A DNA stretch of 64,000 nt from an uncultured Dyadobacter sp. (GCF_946482605.1 NZ_CAMLSE010000030.1:1-64000); one strand, 5' to 3'. Positions 17,938-27,022 are shown, counted from the stretch's first letter. Made by a program: numbers and translations. The notes: generated from the sequence alone by a model not told the origin.

Positions 17938-17973
17938 AATATTTGTCTTTTGTATCTAAATATTTGACTTTTG
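17938..17973. promoter_or_regulatory. Two 15-bp direct repeats, likely XRE operator
   Basis: Copies at 17938-17952 and 17959-17973 read aatatttgWcttttg (W = t in the first, a in the second), 14/15 identical. They are spaced 21 bp start to start, i.e. two helical turns, so two protomers would bind the same DNA face. A partial third copy, aatatttcac, lies at 17893-17902. The second repeat overlaps the -33 box of the rightward promoter, and the array is 52 bp upstream of the XRE start codon. Confidence 0.55.
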
Positions 17974-17994
17974 ATATTGAATGTCATATCTTTG
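17964..17994 (+). promoter_or_regulatory. Rightward Bacteroidetes-type promoter
   Basis: TTG (17964-17966), a 20-bp spacer, then TATCTTTG (17987-17994), matching the Bacteroidetes housekeeping consensus TTG-N~19-TAnnTTTG. Transcription would begin near 18001 and run through the structured leader at 18096-18252 towards the SusC gene at 18437. The -33 box sits inside the second putative operator repeat, which would allow repression. Confidence 0.45.
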
Positions 17995-18095
17995 AGAAGT
18001 AGTGTATTATACTCATACAATATGTCTTAGCACAATCTGTTGTGGAGCTCATATCTAGCTAATACTAGTTACTGTTTTCTTGGCTTAACAAATTG

Positions 18096-18252
18096 CTTCT
18101 GGCCGCACCTGCCAAATTGTCGAATCCAGAAGTGACGAGTGAAGCCCTGCGTCCGCATTTGTATATTTTTGCAAATGAAAAGGCGCAGGATGCTCACTCG
18201 CTATGTTCCAACCCTGGCAGGTGCGGATGGCGAGAAGAGGCCTGCGCCTTTT
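18096..18252 (+). ncRNA. Nested stem-loops with competing pairings (attenuator-like leader or MITE)
   Basis: Stem A: ccgcacctgcca (18103-18114) pairs with tggcaggtgcgg (18215-18226), 12/12. Stem B inside it: cgagtga (18136-18142) with tcactcg (18194-18200), then cctgcg (18146-18151) with cgcagg (18184-18189). Apical stem: catttg (18156-18161) with caaatg (18172-18177). Competing stem C: aaaaggcgcagg (18178-18189) pairs perfectly with cctgcgcctttt (18241-18252), followed by a T-rich run, and reuses bases of stem B. A further alternative pairs cttctgg (18096-18102) with ccagaag (18126-18132). This is the geometry of an antiterminator/terminator switch upstream of SusC; a hairpin-type miniature mobile element is the alternative. 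No known riboswitch class was recognised. Confidence 0.5.
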
Positions 18253-18436
18253 TCTATCCTAGGAATGATATAGTCGTATCTAACATAATTCAAGTTAATT
18301 ATGAACCGGCACCCGAACTTCATTTTTCAGCTTATTATTCGAAAACCTGCATGAAATTATTGCAAGGGCGATCAGTTAATTAGCAACAATCCGCTATTGC
18401 TAGCTTCCTTTTTTCACTCCTTAATCCACAGTTACA

Positions 18437-21400
18437 ATGAAGCCACTTTATTGTTCCCTGGGCGTAGTATGTCGTTACATCGCCTACTTGCTTTTCGTTT
18501 ATTTATTGCTGTGCGCGTGGAGACCTGCGCGAGGCCAGACGACTAACTATCGTCTGTATGGCCAAGTCATTTCTGCGGATGGTGAGGAGCCGCTAATAGG
18601 GGCTAGCGTGTTGCTGAAGGGTACAACTAATGGTGCGACTACCGACAAAGGCGGGCACTTCACCGTATCAACTAGTGACAATAAAGTAGTCCTGACGGTT
18701 TCGTTTATCGGGTACCGTTCACTGGATACCCTTTTGATGCTTCCGTTACAATCAAAACTGTCGCTAAGATTAGCCCAGGATCCGGGTATGCTTGAAGAGG
18801 TCAAGGTTTCAACCGGATATTGGGAGACCTCTAAAAGATTAAGTACTGGCAACATCAGCAAAATCACAGCTGATGTCATCGAGAAGCAACCGGTTACAAG
18901 TGTACTGGCGGCATTGTCTGGAAGGATGCCCGGCGTTTTCGTGCAAACTGAAAACGGCCTACCCGGAGGCGGTATAAAAGTCCAAATCCGGGGCCGGGGA
19001 TCTATTACTGCGGGAACCGACCCGCTCTATATCGTCAATGGTGTACCTTTTATATCGACTGCACTAAACACCATCAGTTCAAATTTTCAGAATATAAATG
19101 GACCGGTCAGCCCCTTAAATTCCATTCCGCCAGCCGATATCGAATCCATCGAAGTCCTCAAAGACGCCGATGCAACGGCTCTGTATGGCTCCCGCGGGGC
19201 AAATGGTGTGGTTCTGATTCGAACAAAAAGAGGGAATTCCAATAAAACCCAAGTCTCTCTGAATACATATTTTGGAAGCAGTCAGGTTACGGCCTTTTTG
19301 AGAACGCTGGCCTTGCCAGAGTATCTCGCCTTACGAAAGGAAGCATTTGCAAACGATGCCGTTGAGCCAACAAAAGTAAATGCTCCGGATTTGACTGTTT
19401 GGGACCCATCGTTAGCAACCGATTGGAGCAAGGAGCTTCTGGGTAATAAAGCGCATGTCACCGATACACAGCTCTCTGTCGGAGGAGGAAGTCAACACAC
19501 CCACTTTAGGGTGGGAGTTAATTATAGAAAAGAGGGCTCGGTCCTGCCAGGAGACCATAGCTACTGGCGGAATGGTGGTCAGATAAACCTGGACCACGAA
19601 AGCTCGGACGAAAAGCTGACCCTGCAGGCAATGGCTAGCTTCACGGCAGATCAAAATAATCTGATACGTTCCATCGACTATGCAGGAACGTTGCTGTTGC
19701 CACCAAACTATCCAGTGTATAACCCTGATGGAAGCTATAACTGGACATTGAATAACCCGATTGCCATGCTTGGTCAGAAGTCGGAGAGCAGAACACAAAA
19801 CCTGAACACGCAGACCACATTCAGCTATGCTATTTCCAAAGGATTGAGTATGCGGGTAAACCTGGGCTACAATCAAATTCAAATGAAAATGTACTCCTCG
19901 CTGCCAGCATCCTCTCAAAATCCAGCTAATGGGCCTGTAAGTAGTGCCAGTTTCGGAAACAATGCCAGCCAAACCATGCTGGCAGAGCCGCAAATGGAAT
20001 ACCAGACACGGTGGGGGAAAACCAAATTAACGATGTTGACAGGCGCTTCTTGGCAAAAAATGACAATGGAAGGCTCGGCTATCACGGCAAGGGACTTCAC
20101 CAACGAACAGATGATGGAGAATCTGGGCGCAGCCGGAACCATTAGTAGTAAGTCCACCAATTTCTCTGCGTACAAATATGCAGCGCTTTTCGGAAGGCTG
20201 GCTGCGGATCACCTAGGCAAGTATCTGCTTTCGGCCACTTTTCGCAGAGATGGATCTTCTAGATTCGGTCCAGGAAATCAGTTTGGCAATTTCGGAGCAA
20301 TTGCGGCCGCCTGGATTTTTTCCGAAGAAAACGCCCTGAGAAACGTGCTGCCGGCTCTTTCATTTGGTAAGCTCCGAGCAAGCTACGGGATAACAGGAAA
20401 TGACCAGATCAGCAACTACCAGTACCTTTCAAGCTATGCTTCTTACTATGCCTATGAGCAGATGCCGGCACTTTCTCCGGCCACGGTCGCCAATTCGCGT
20501 TTCGGCTGGGAGTCGACAAGAAAACTGGAAGCAGGGATGAACCTTGGCTTTTTGAACAGCCGTCTTGAAGTTGATGTGACTTACTTTTCGCACAAAAGTG
20601 ATAATCAGCTTATTGGATATCCCCTCCCTTATATGAGCGGCCCCTTCGGTACCTATCAAGCTAACTTTCCAGGGATTGTAAGAAATACCGGCCTTGAAAT
20701 AGAGCTAAATACCCTGAATATCAAAGGAAGGAATTTTAGCTGGAAGAGCGGTTTCAACCTGACTGCCCTCAGGAACAGGTTAGTAGAATTTCCGGGGCTG
20801 GCAAGCTCATCGTATGCGAATATATATGAAATCGGAGAGGATCTGAGCATTATAAAGGGCTACCGTTTTACAGACGTAAACCCAGATAATGGCACCGCAC
20901 AGTTTGAGGATATTAACCAGGATGGGCTGCTCACATTCGCAGGTGACCGTGTAGGAATAGGAAAATCGAGCCCTGACTTTTATGGTGGCTTTTCGAACAC
21001 TTTTACCTATAGTGGATTTCAGCTGGACGTATTCTTACAATTTGTTAAACAGCAGGTTCAGATCAATCCTTTTCCCTTTTTGACGCCAGGTGCAATAGGC
21101 AATGTTTCTGACCAGGTGATGGGCCGCTGGCGGCAAGCCGGTGATCTTACTGCTATTCAGCGAGCGGCAGCCGTTGCCGGTACGCCTGCTTGGACTGCCA
21201 GAAACAACATTGCAAATTCGAGTGCCAGTGTGATGGATGGATCCTATATCAGGGGCAAGAACATTTCATTGAGTTATACGCTGCCAGGTACGTTCTGCGA
21301 AAAGCTAAAATTAACGCGCTGCCATTTGTTTGTTCAGGGTCAAAACCTGTTTGTCCTTACGTTCAATTCCAGGCTTGCCGGGCTTGACCCGGAAACCATT

Positions 21401-21466
21401 AGAGGATCAGCCATCACAATTCCTCCTATGCGCTCCTGGGCCGTTGGAGTAAACCTCTCACTATAA
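18437..21466 (+). CDS. SusC/RagA-family TonB-dependent outer-membrane transporter
   Basis: A 1009-aa protein. It has a signal peptide ending near residue 33 (ARGQ). A CarboxypepD-regulatory-like beta domain (~38-115, GQVISADGEEPLIGASVLLKG) and a plug (~125-250, PLYIVNGVPF, IESIEVLKDADATALYGSRG, NGVVLIRTKRG) follow, then the barrel through to a C-terminal aromatic strand (WAVGVNLSL). There is no STN domain, so unlike the second SusC of the window it probably does not signal to an anti-sigma factor. It is followed 12 bp later by its SusD partner. It imports an oligomeric substrate with TonB energy; the substrate is unknown. Regulation may act through the leader at 18096-18252. Confidence 0.95.
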   Translation: MKPLYCSLGVVCRYIAYLLFVYLLLCAWRPARGQTTNYRLYGQVISADGEEPLIGASVLLKGTTNGATTDKGGHFTVSTSDNKVVLTVSFIGYRSLDTLLMLPLQSKLSLRLAQDPGMLEEVKVSTGYWETSKRLSTGNISKITADVIEKQPVTSVLAALSGRMPGVFVQTENGLPGGGIKVQIRGRGSITAGTDPLYIVNGVPFISTALNTISSNFQNINGPVSPLNSIPPADIESIEVLKDADATALYGSRGANGVVLIRTKRGNSNKTQVSLNTYFGSSQVTAFLRTLALPEYLALRKEAFANDAVEPTKVNAPDLTVWDPSLATDWSKELLGNKAHVTDTQLSVGGGSQHTHFRVGVNYRKEGSVLPGDHSYWRNGGQINLDHESSDEKLTLQAMASFTADQNNLIRSIDYAGTLLLPPNYPVYNPDGSYNWTLNNPIAMLGQKSESRTQNLNTQTTFSYAISKGLSMRVNLGYNQIQMKMYSSLPASSQNPANGPVSSASFGNNASQTMLAEPQMEYQTRWGKTKLTMLTGASWQKMTMEGSAITARDFTNEQMMENLGAAGTISSKSTNFSAYKYAALFGRLAADHLGKYLLSATFRRDGSSRFGPGNQFGNFGAIAAAWIFSEENALRNVLPALSFGKLRASYGITGNDQISNYQYLSSYASYYAYEQMPALSPATVANSRFGWESTRKLEAGMNLGFLNSRLEVDVTYFSHKSDNQLIGYPLPYMSGPFGTYQANFPGIVRNTGLEIELNTLNIKGRNFSWKSGFNLTALRNRLVEFPGLASSSYANIYEIGEDLSIIKGYRFTDVNPDNGTAQFEDINQDGLLTFAGDRVGIGKSSPDFYGGFSNTFTYSGFQLDVFLQFVKQQVQINPFPFLTPGAIGNVSDQVMGRWRQAGDLTAIQRAAAVAGTPAWTARNNIANSSASVMDGSYIRGKNISLSYTLPGTFCEKLKLTRCHLFVQGQNLFVLTFNSRLAGLDPETIRGSAITIPPMRSWAVGVNLSL

Positions 21467-21478
21467 ACTGTTTTCGAA

Positions 21479-22840
21479 ATGCTCTTACAATCTATATTCC
21501 GTCAAGTCGTAATCTGTTTAATATTGGGATTGACATCCTGCGAGCAGCTCATCCAGACCGATCCCCCCAAAACGCTTGTTTCATCAGAAATTTTGCTTTC
21601 GGATCCGTCCTTGCTCGAATCCGCCTTATTGGGCTGCTACTATTCGTTGGACTTCGAAGGAGGCTTTATTCCTTACATTGGTTTGTATGCCGATGAGCTT
21701 TCCTCCTCCTCCTCTTCAAGTTCTATCCCTGAATTTAGCGCAAGCTCATTGAGTGCCAACACAAATACTGGAAACTATGCGGTTTGGAAAAGTCTTTACT
21801 CGGTCATCTACCAGACCAATGTCATCATTGAAAAGGTGGCATCATCTTCAACGAATGGTGATACGCTATTGACACGATTTGTGGCTGAGGCAAAGTTCCT
21901 AAGGGCGCTAAGCTATTTTTATCTAGTTAATATTTGGGGGGATGTACCTATTTTAACCACTGCTGATGTAGGTATTACTTCAAGACAGCCCAGAGATCCG
22001 GTTAGCGCGGTTTACTCTCATCTTATTCAGGATTTACTGGATGCTCAGAATGAACTTCCGTCTATCTATCCAACGGGCAAAAAAACCAGGGCGACCCGAT
22101 TTGCCGCAACTGCACTGCTGGCCAGGGCATACCTTTATACGGGATTGTGGGAAAAAGCGCAGGCCAGCGCCTCTCTGGTCATAGATTCGGGCTTGTACAC
22201 CGCTGCCGGCAAGCTTCCGGCCTTGGAGAAAACCTTCGATGCCAGCAGCATCGAAGCTATCTTTCATATTTGGAACGCTGCCGGCTACACAGCCGTCGGT
22301 AATATGCTACTTCCAGATTCACCAACAACGGTGCCGACATATTATTTGTCAGCAGGTTTGTTGGATGCATTTGAAAAAGGGGATTTGCGTAAGCTTTCTT
22401 GGGTGAGCGCTAGCGTAGTGAACGGCAGAAACTACTTCTTCCCATTTAAATACAAAGTCAAAAATAGTGGAGCGGTCTCTGAGTATTCTGTAATGCTTAG
22501 AGTATCTGAGCAGTACCTGATACGTGCCCAGGCGCGGGCAAATCTGAATAATCTCACCGGCGCTATCCAGGATTTAAATGTGGTCAGGGAAAGAAGTGGT
22601 CTGACTATGGTTTCCCAAGCGGCCAAAGAGCCGTTATTGGATGCGATTGCAAAGGAGAGAAGGGTGGAGTTGTTCTGTGAGAACGCTCACCGCTTCTTTG
22701 ATCTGAAACGCAGCGGCCGGATCGATGCAGTGATGTCACCACTGAAAGCAACCTGGCAGAGCAAGGCTGCACTTTTTCCCATTCCCTTGGAGGAGCTAAG
22801 GCTCAATTCCGCATTAACACAAAATCCAAGCTATAACTAA
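21479..22840 (+). CDS. SusD/RagB-family substrate-binding lipoprotein
   Basis: A 453-aa lipoprotein (lipobox GLTSC, Cys21). It shows the SusD layout: N-terminal helical repeats with FVAEAKFLRALSYFYLVNIWGDVPIL (~136-160), LARAYLYTGLWEKAQ, and the C-terminal RRVELFCENAHRFFDLKRSG and FPIPLEELRLNSALTQNPSYN. SusD caps the SusC barrel and binds the incoming ligand at the cell surface. A serine run near residue 80 (SSSSSSSIPEF) is unusual and may be a surface loop. It lies in an operon with SusC (12 bp) and the thioredoxin-like gene (11 bp downstream). Confidence 0.94.
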   Translation: MLLQSIFRQVVICLILGLTSCEQLIQTDPPKTLVSSEILLSDPSLLESALLGCYYSLDFEGGFIPYIGLYADELSSSSSSSSIPEFSASSLSANTNTGNYAVWKSLYSVIYQTNVIIEKVASSSTNGDTLLTRFVAEAKFLRALSYFYLVNIWGDVPILTTADVGITSRQPRDPVSAVYSHLIQDLLDAQNELPSIYPTGKKTRATRFAATALLARAYLYTGLWEKAQASASLVIDSGLYTAAGKLPALEKTFDASSIEAIFHIWNAAGYTAVGNMLLPDSPTTVPTYYLSAGLLDAFEKGDLRKLSWVSASVVNGRNYFFPFKYKVKNSGAVSEYSVMLRVSEQYLIRAQARANLNNLTGAIQDLNVVRERSGLTMVSQAAKEPLLDAIAKERRVELFCENAHRFFDLKRSGRIDAVMSPLKATWQSKAALFPIPLEELRLNSALTQNPSYN

Positions 22841-22851
22841 ATATATGTGTT

Positions 22852-24213
22852 ATGAAAAGATCTTATTTTCAAGCCAGTCTTTTACTTGTTGTTTTATTTC
22901 TATCGGTTTCGCACTGTATTTGCCATGCGCAAGCTGGGCAAGGATTGGGCATCGGGGATCAGATTCCTGGCGATCTGGTGGCGCCCGAAGTTTATGATCG
23001 AAATTTGCCAGTAAAACTTGCCGATATGCATGGCGACAAATTGTTGCTGATCGATTTCTGGGCAACTTGGTGTGGACCCTGTGTAAAGGGATTGCCAGAG
23101 CTGGACTTACTTCGAACTAAATTCAAGGAAAAGCTCTCGGTTATTTCTGTAACCTATGAACCCAAAGAGAAGGTGAGCCAATTCTTTGGTCGGCACCCCA
23201 AACTCGCAGGTTTGTCATTTCCTTTTGTCGTCAATGACAAGGCTCTTTCCACGCTTTTTCCACATCAAATGGTTCCGCATGTTGTATGGATTAGTGCATC
23301 AGGTAAAGTGGTGGCAATCACCGGAAAAGACGATGTGACGGCCATTAACATCCAAAAAATGCTTGACAATACCACATCCGGAATCAGAGAAAAACATGAC
23401 TTGATCGATTTTGATTTTCAGAGTCCGTTGACAGCCGACCATAGTGAGAAGCTTTACTCTTCCTTGCTTGTTAGGACTATACCAGGCATTGGATCTAGGG
23501 GGTATACCGAGGCCAATGAGCAGGGGCTTCCACCGATGCTCAGTCTTTTGAGAGGTAAACTGTTGGTTAGACGACTCACCAGGTTTAACAGCAGGATTGC
23601 CAGCTTATTCATAAATGCAGGATTTGAAGGCAAGCTTTCGAGTGTGAACCGGTCACGTATGGTGTTAGAAGTCAAGGATTCCAGCAGCTTTTTTCCCCCT
23701 GCGGAACTAAGCCATTCCAAATACAGCAGCTACCCGCAATGGAAGGATGAAAATCTTTATTGCTACGAACTATCAGTTCCTGATCATCTACCGGCCAGTA
23801 AGTTCTATGAGTGTATGCTTGATGATTTGAATAGGTATTTCCCCTTTCAGGCTGCTATCGAGAAAAGACAGATGCCGTGTTATGTCTTGACCTGGAAGGG
23901 AGGCTCGGAGAATGTCCCGTATTCTTCGAAAGTTAATGCAAATATATCCGGCAAGTTTAATCTAATTGAAGGCTTTGAGGCTATGACAGTTCAGGAAATA
24001 GTCGACTTCATGAATTTTGATCAGCAGGGGCCTCCCGTGCTAAATGAAACAGGAATCCAAGGACTGATTAATCTCCCGATTCGCTATGATTTCGATAGTG
24101 AAAAATCGGAGCTGAATTTTATCCAGCTGCAAAACAATTTTAGAAAATTAGGATTTGAGCTGAGCAAGGTTGAGCGTCCGATCCAGGTTTTAGTCGTTCG
24201 AGATAAATCATAG
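22852..24213 (+). CDS. Secreted TlpA-like thioredoxin with C-terminal DUF3738-like domain
   Basis: A 453-aa exported protein with a signal peptide to ~25. Residues ~35-170 form a TlpA/AhpC-TSA thioredoxin fold with active site FWATWCGPC (Cys74, Cys77) and the cis-Pro region HQMVPHVVWI. The remaining ~270 residues resemble DUF3738, seen in Bacteroidetes and Acidobacteria thioredoxin fusions (LPASKFYECMLDDLNRYF; ending LQNNFRKLGFELSKVERPIQVLVV). A periplasmic disulfide reductase role is likely. TlpA-type proteins are often the third gene in SusCD operons whose ligand is a peptide, glycopeptide or polyphenol rather than a plain glycan. It is the last gene of the operon. Confidence 0.85.
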   Translation: MKRSYFQASLLLVVLFLSVSHCICHAQAGQGLGIGDQIPGDLVAPEVYDRNLPVKLADMHGDKLLLIDFWATWCGPCVKGLPELDLLRTKFKEKLSVISVTYEPKEKVSQFFGRHPKLAGLSFPFVVNDKALSTLFPHQMVPHVVWISASGKVVAITGKDDVTAINIQKMLDNTTSGIREKHDLIDFDFQSPLTADHSEKLYSSLLVRTIPGIGSRGYTEANEQGLPPMLSLLRGKLLVRRLTRFNSRIASLFINAGFEGKLSSVNRSRMVLEVKDSSSFFPPAELSHSKYSSYPQWKDENLYCYELSVPDHLPASKFYECMLDDLNRYFPFQAAIEKRQMPCYVLTWKGGSENVPYSSKVNANISGKFNLIEGFEAMTVQEIVDFMNFDQQGPPVLNETGIQGLINLPIRYDFDSEKSELNFIQLQNNFRKLGFELSKVERPIQVLVVRDKS

Positions 24214-24362
24214 AAGTCAATAAGAAGTCTTCAAGATCAGCAAGCGTAGGACCTTTGTGGCTTTGGGATCTGCTAGCAGATTCCGATCCGGACAAGCTTT
24301 TCACGAATTTATGATGACTCATTCTGGCAGGCAGGTATCAAATACCACGTCAGACGTGTTAA

Positions 24363-24455
24363 GATCCAGTGGAGCTAATCAAAAAAGTGTGGGAGATCCA
24401 CGCCGCCATCCCGGAGCACTTTGTGAAAAGGGCAACGTCTGCCGATCTGAAATGA
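24363..24455 (+). pseudogene. Unidentified coding relic
   Basis: The frame encodes DPVELIKKVWEIHAAIPEHF and ends with a stop after SADLK, but has no start. It is preceded in another frame by KYHVRRVKIQW, so it looks like a frameshifted gene end. Family unknown. It lies in the decayed stretch downstream of the TlpA gene. Confidence 0.3.
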
Positions 24456-24495
24456 ATTTATGATGTTAGTTGTCGCTTACTAGCATCGACTTAAC

Positions 24496-24723
24496 TTAAC
24501 CTTGTTGTATCAGATAAGTAAAGAGCTCTTCAACACTCAAATCTTCATCCAGATTGGCCAATGGATCCCAAAGGGGAAGAACTCAAAGTTCTTGCGCTCT
24601 GCCGTGGAGGCGTTGTAAAGCTTAGCAAACCCTTCAGGCGGCATACTTCGCTCTTCATTTGATCCTGTCCGGATAGAGATGTAATCGGCCCGAAGCAGAT
24701 AGCTTTTATGCCATTCTTCATAC
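24496..24723 (-). pseudogene. DUF2442-like relic, frameshifted
   Basis: On the minus strand one frame reads DYISIRTGSNEERS, then GFAKLYNASTAERKNFEFFP and GIHWP. After a 1-bp phase change it continues as LDEDLSVEELFTYLIQQG with a stop at 24496. The combination 'N-A-S/T-x-E-x-R ... GIHWPxLDEDxSVExL' is the signature of DUF2442 proteins, small proteins often paired with DUF4160 partners. A stop also precedes the segment, so the gene is dead. No partner was found next to it. Confidence 0.6.
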
Positions 24724-25021
24724 TATACTGTTCCAATTCGGATTTGATAATTTCCCATACGTTCCTCGGGTTAGCTGCGATCAATTGTCCTTTTGCCTTA
24801 CTGGATCTCGCCTATTTGACTTTGTCTTGGGAGAAGGGCTGTAAGAGCCGCCTTTTACTTTTTTGAGTCATTCATCATTCAACTGGGTAGATTTAGCCGA
24901 ACTGACCTCCGTCGCACAGTGTCGCCGAAAAGGGGATCCTGATAAAAAAGTATGCAGTGGCTTTAAGTATATTATATCAAAATGCGTGTGTAAAACTTTT
25001 TCAAGACGAACATTGACAAGA

Positions 25022-25526
25022 ATGACTGCCAAAGAGATACAGGCACAGTTAATAAAAACCTTCTTGAAGCCAACTTTAAAGAGCTTTGACTACTAGACTA
25101 GTGGACAGACCTGGTGGCAAGATAAGGGAGACTTCTTCACACTAATTAATCTATAAAATTTCTCTTGGAACAATAAGGGTAGTGTCGACTTCTGTTTCAA
25201 TATCGGGATTGTATTGAAAGTCACAATGAAGGATTTAGAGAAGGAAATCCTGAATCTGATGCCCTACAGTTTATTTAAGAGAGGGTTATTTCCTATCTCC
25301 CAATAGGTCTATGCACGAATTTAGGAACAAAAATGGTTATACGGTAAACGAGCAAACAGATTTGCATCCTTTTATAAATGAGCTTAGCATAGATTTCATT
25401 GATCACATATTGCCAGGTTTAGGAAAACTAAACTCAATTCAAAGTTGTGTTGACAGCTTTGGCAACGTGCTATTTTGGGGCGAACACCTGAAAAAAGTGA
25501 TCAAGAGTAATAACCTGTTGCAGTAG
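25022..25526 (+). pseudogene. DUF4304-family relic with several stops
   Basis: It begins MTAKEIQAQLIKTFLKPTLK. After in-frame stops it continues with FFTLINL, NFSWNNKGSVDFCFNIGI and VTMKDLEKE in the same frame. After a phase change it continues from 25311 (HEFRNKNGYTVNEQTDLHPF, ending LFWGEHLKKVIKSNNLLQ). The order and spacing match DUF4304 domain proteins (about 170 aa). At least three in-frame stops and a frameshift make it a pseudogene. The family's function is not established. Only the last 71 codons remain open. Confidence 0.6.
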
Positions 25527-26031
25527 AAGAGGAAATGTCTCAGGAACTGAGTATTAATTAGGGACGGCCTATCATCATTGTTCGGATATGGGCAATACGG
25601 CAGGCAGGTCTAGGAATAACCCACCAAGGTTTGACACAATTCCGCCTATCCATATTACCCGCACACAAAAATATGATTCGAAACCACAACTTAAGGCTTT
25701 TTATGCTAAAAGTGTAAAGACAGAGAGTCTTTGTATCCGGAGAGGTTGCGTCAACTTGTGGCAGAAATAGTTAGGTTAATTTTTTCTCAGGGTAATTCGA
25801 TGCCACGGAATAATTTATTGGTGTGGCAGACAGTTTACTGACAACCTGTTGACATGTTAAGGTGAGCATTGGCGCTTTACTACGATTTTATCTGTTAATA
25901 TCAGCCAGAGTCCGGGTTGTACTGCCTTAGCTAAGGCAGTTAAAGACGCCACAAGATAGGTCGCACAATTATGTTGGAGATGCTGCAACAAACGACAATA
26001 GGGAATGTATCCCGTTTAATTCAGGCTAAAC
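25527..26031. other. Intergenic, no recognisable gene
   Basis: Only short frames without family features occur here (for example 25588-25770). The stretch includes a 20-bp perfect palindrome at 25921-25940 and leads into the 32-bp palindrome at 26032. It is probably decayed sequence between relics. Confidence 0.4.
25921..25940. repeat. 20-bp perfect palindrome
   Basis: actgccttagctaaggcagt equals its own reverse complement. It is followed by 'taaa' without a clear T-run, so a transcription terminator is only weakly suggested. A protein-binding site or small cruciform is equally possible. Confidence 0.5.
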
Positions 26032-26063
26032 TGTAAGCTTCCCCGCATGCGGGGAAGCTTACA
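26032..26063. repeat. 32-bp perfect palindrome with GC core
   Basis: The arms tgtaagcttccccgca/tgcggggaagcttaca are perfectly complementary with no loop. It sits immediately 5' of the decayed histidine kinase, at the point where that gene's upstream part is missing. Possibilities are a terminator-like hairpin, a recombination footprint or a protein-binding site. Confidence 0.7.
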
Positions 26064-26074
26064 ACAGGAATAGT

Positions 26075-27022
26075 TACCTATTGGAATTAAACTTGATTCA
26101 AAAACAATTCACATCCTCGATTCTGCAAACGCAGGATCTTGAACGCCAACGGATCGCCGCCGACCTGCATGACGATCTGGGCGGCACGCTGGCGACAATC
26201 GAGAGAAATATCAGCGATCTGATCGCAGCAGCGACAACCCCTTAAATCCTCCGGAAATTTGAAGGCCTAGCGCCTCTGATTCAAAAAAGTAGTAACGACC
26301 TGCGCAGAATATCGCATAATCTGATGCCACCGGAGTTTGAGAGGATCGGATTGTCCGGTTCGTTATCGCAGCTTATTGTTGCCTTACCGCATGCTTCGAC
26401 CAAATTCGAATTCCTGTGTTCCGGGACCGAACAAAGAATGGGAAAGGACATCCAGCTGAATGCTTACCGGATCGTGTCGGAGCTTAATCAAAACATTCTC
26501 AAACATGCTCATGCCAGACGTGCCGCAGTTCAGCTCATCTACTTCAACGACATGTTACGAGTTCTGGTGGAGGATGATGGAATTGGTAGCAACATCGATG
26601 GCCTCGATCCACACCCACCTGGAATGGGTCTGAAAAATTGTATGCTGAGAGCTGACTATCTTGGTGCAAAACCAGCGGCAAAGGTTCTTGGATCGTCCTG
26701 GACATTCCTTATCATTCCCACGCACGCCGGGATATCAGCAAAAGCCAGGTTATGTGATTGGTATTTCGGAGAATTTTGGCTTTATCCAGTTTTGGGTCAA
26801 AAGCGTCATGTTTACGACCCAATCGACAGATACGAACGAATAGAATTTTTGATAAGCAAAATGTCAAGACACCCTAAACTACACATTCATTTCCCAGACC
26901 TCACATGCGATTGCCCGGTTCTAGTGAGCACATCAATCTTGCCAAAAATGCTCACCGAATTGCTCACCAGAATTTGCAGATTTTTGAAATTTACTTCGAA
27001 TTTGACATTGATAGTCAGATAG
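26075..27022 (+). pseudogene. Histidine kinase relic (HisKA_3/HATPase), truncated and stop-containing
   Basis: The frame encodes LQTQDLERQRIAADLHDDLGG, a NarL/DegS-type HisKA_3 dimerisation box with phosphoacceptor His in ADLHDDLGG. A TAA at 26243-26245 interrupts it. The frame then resumes with SNDLRRISHNLMPPEF, the N-box AYRIVSELNQNILKHAHA, the G1 box VEDDGIG, and GMGLKNCMLRADYLGA. The sensor and membrane part is absent upstream, where the 32-bp palindrome lies. The last ~90 codons (after IIPTHAGISAK) do not look like a kinase and may be a frameshifted or fused piece. An internal ATG at 26324 could express only a partial ATPase domain. Confidence 0.75.

Noticed and set aside
18103..18226. 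Integron attC-like site
   Set aside because: The stem-loop is of suitable size, but no core GTTRRRY/RYYYAAC pair at the ends and no integrase nearby.
18093..18383. 96-codon plus-strand frame
   Set aside because: It lies across the nested inverted repeats, has no family features, and its composition follows the repeat. Treated as noncoding.
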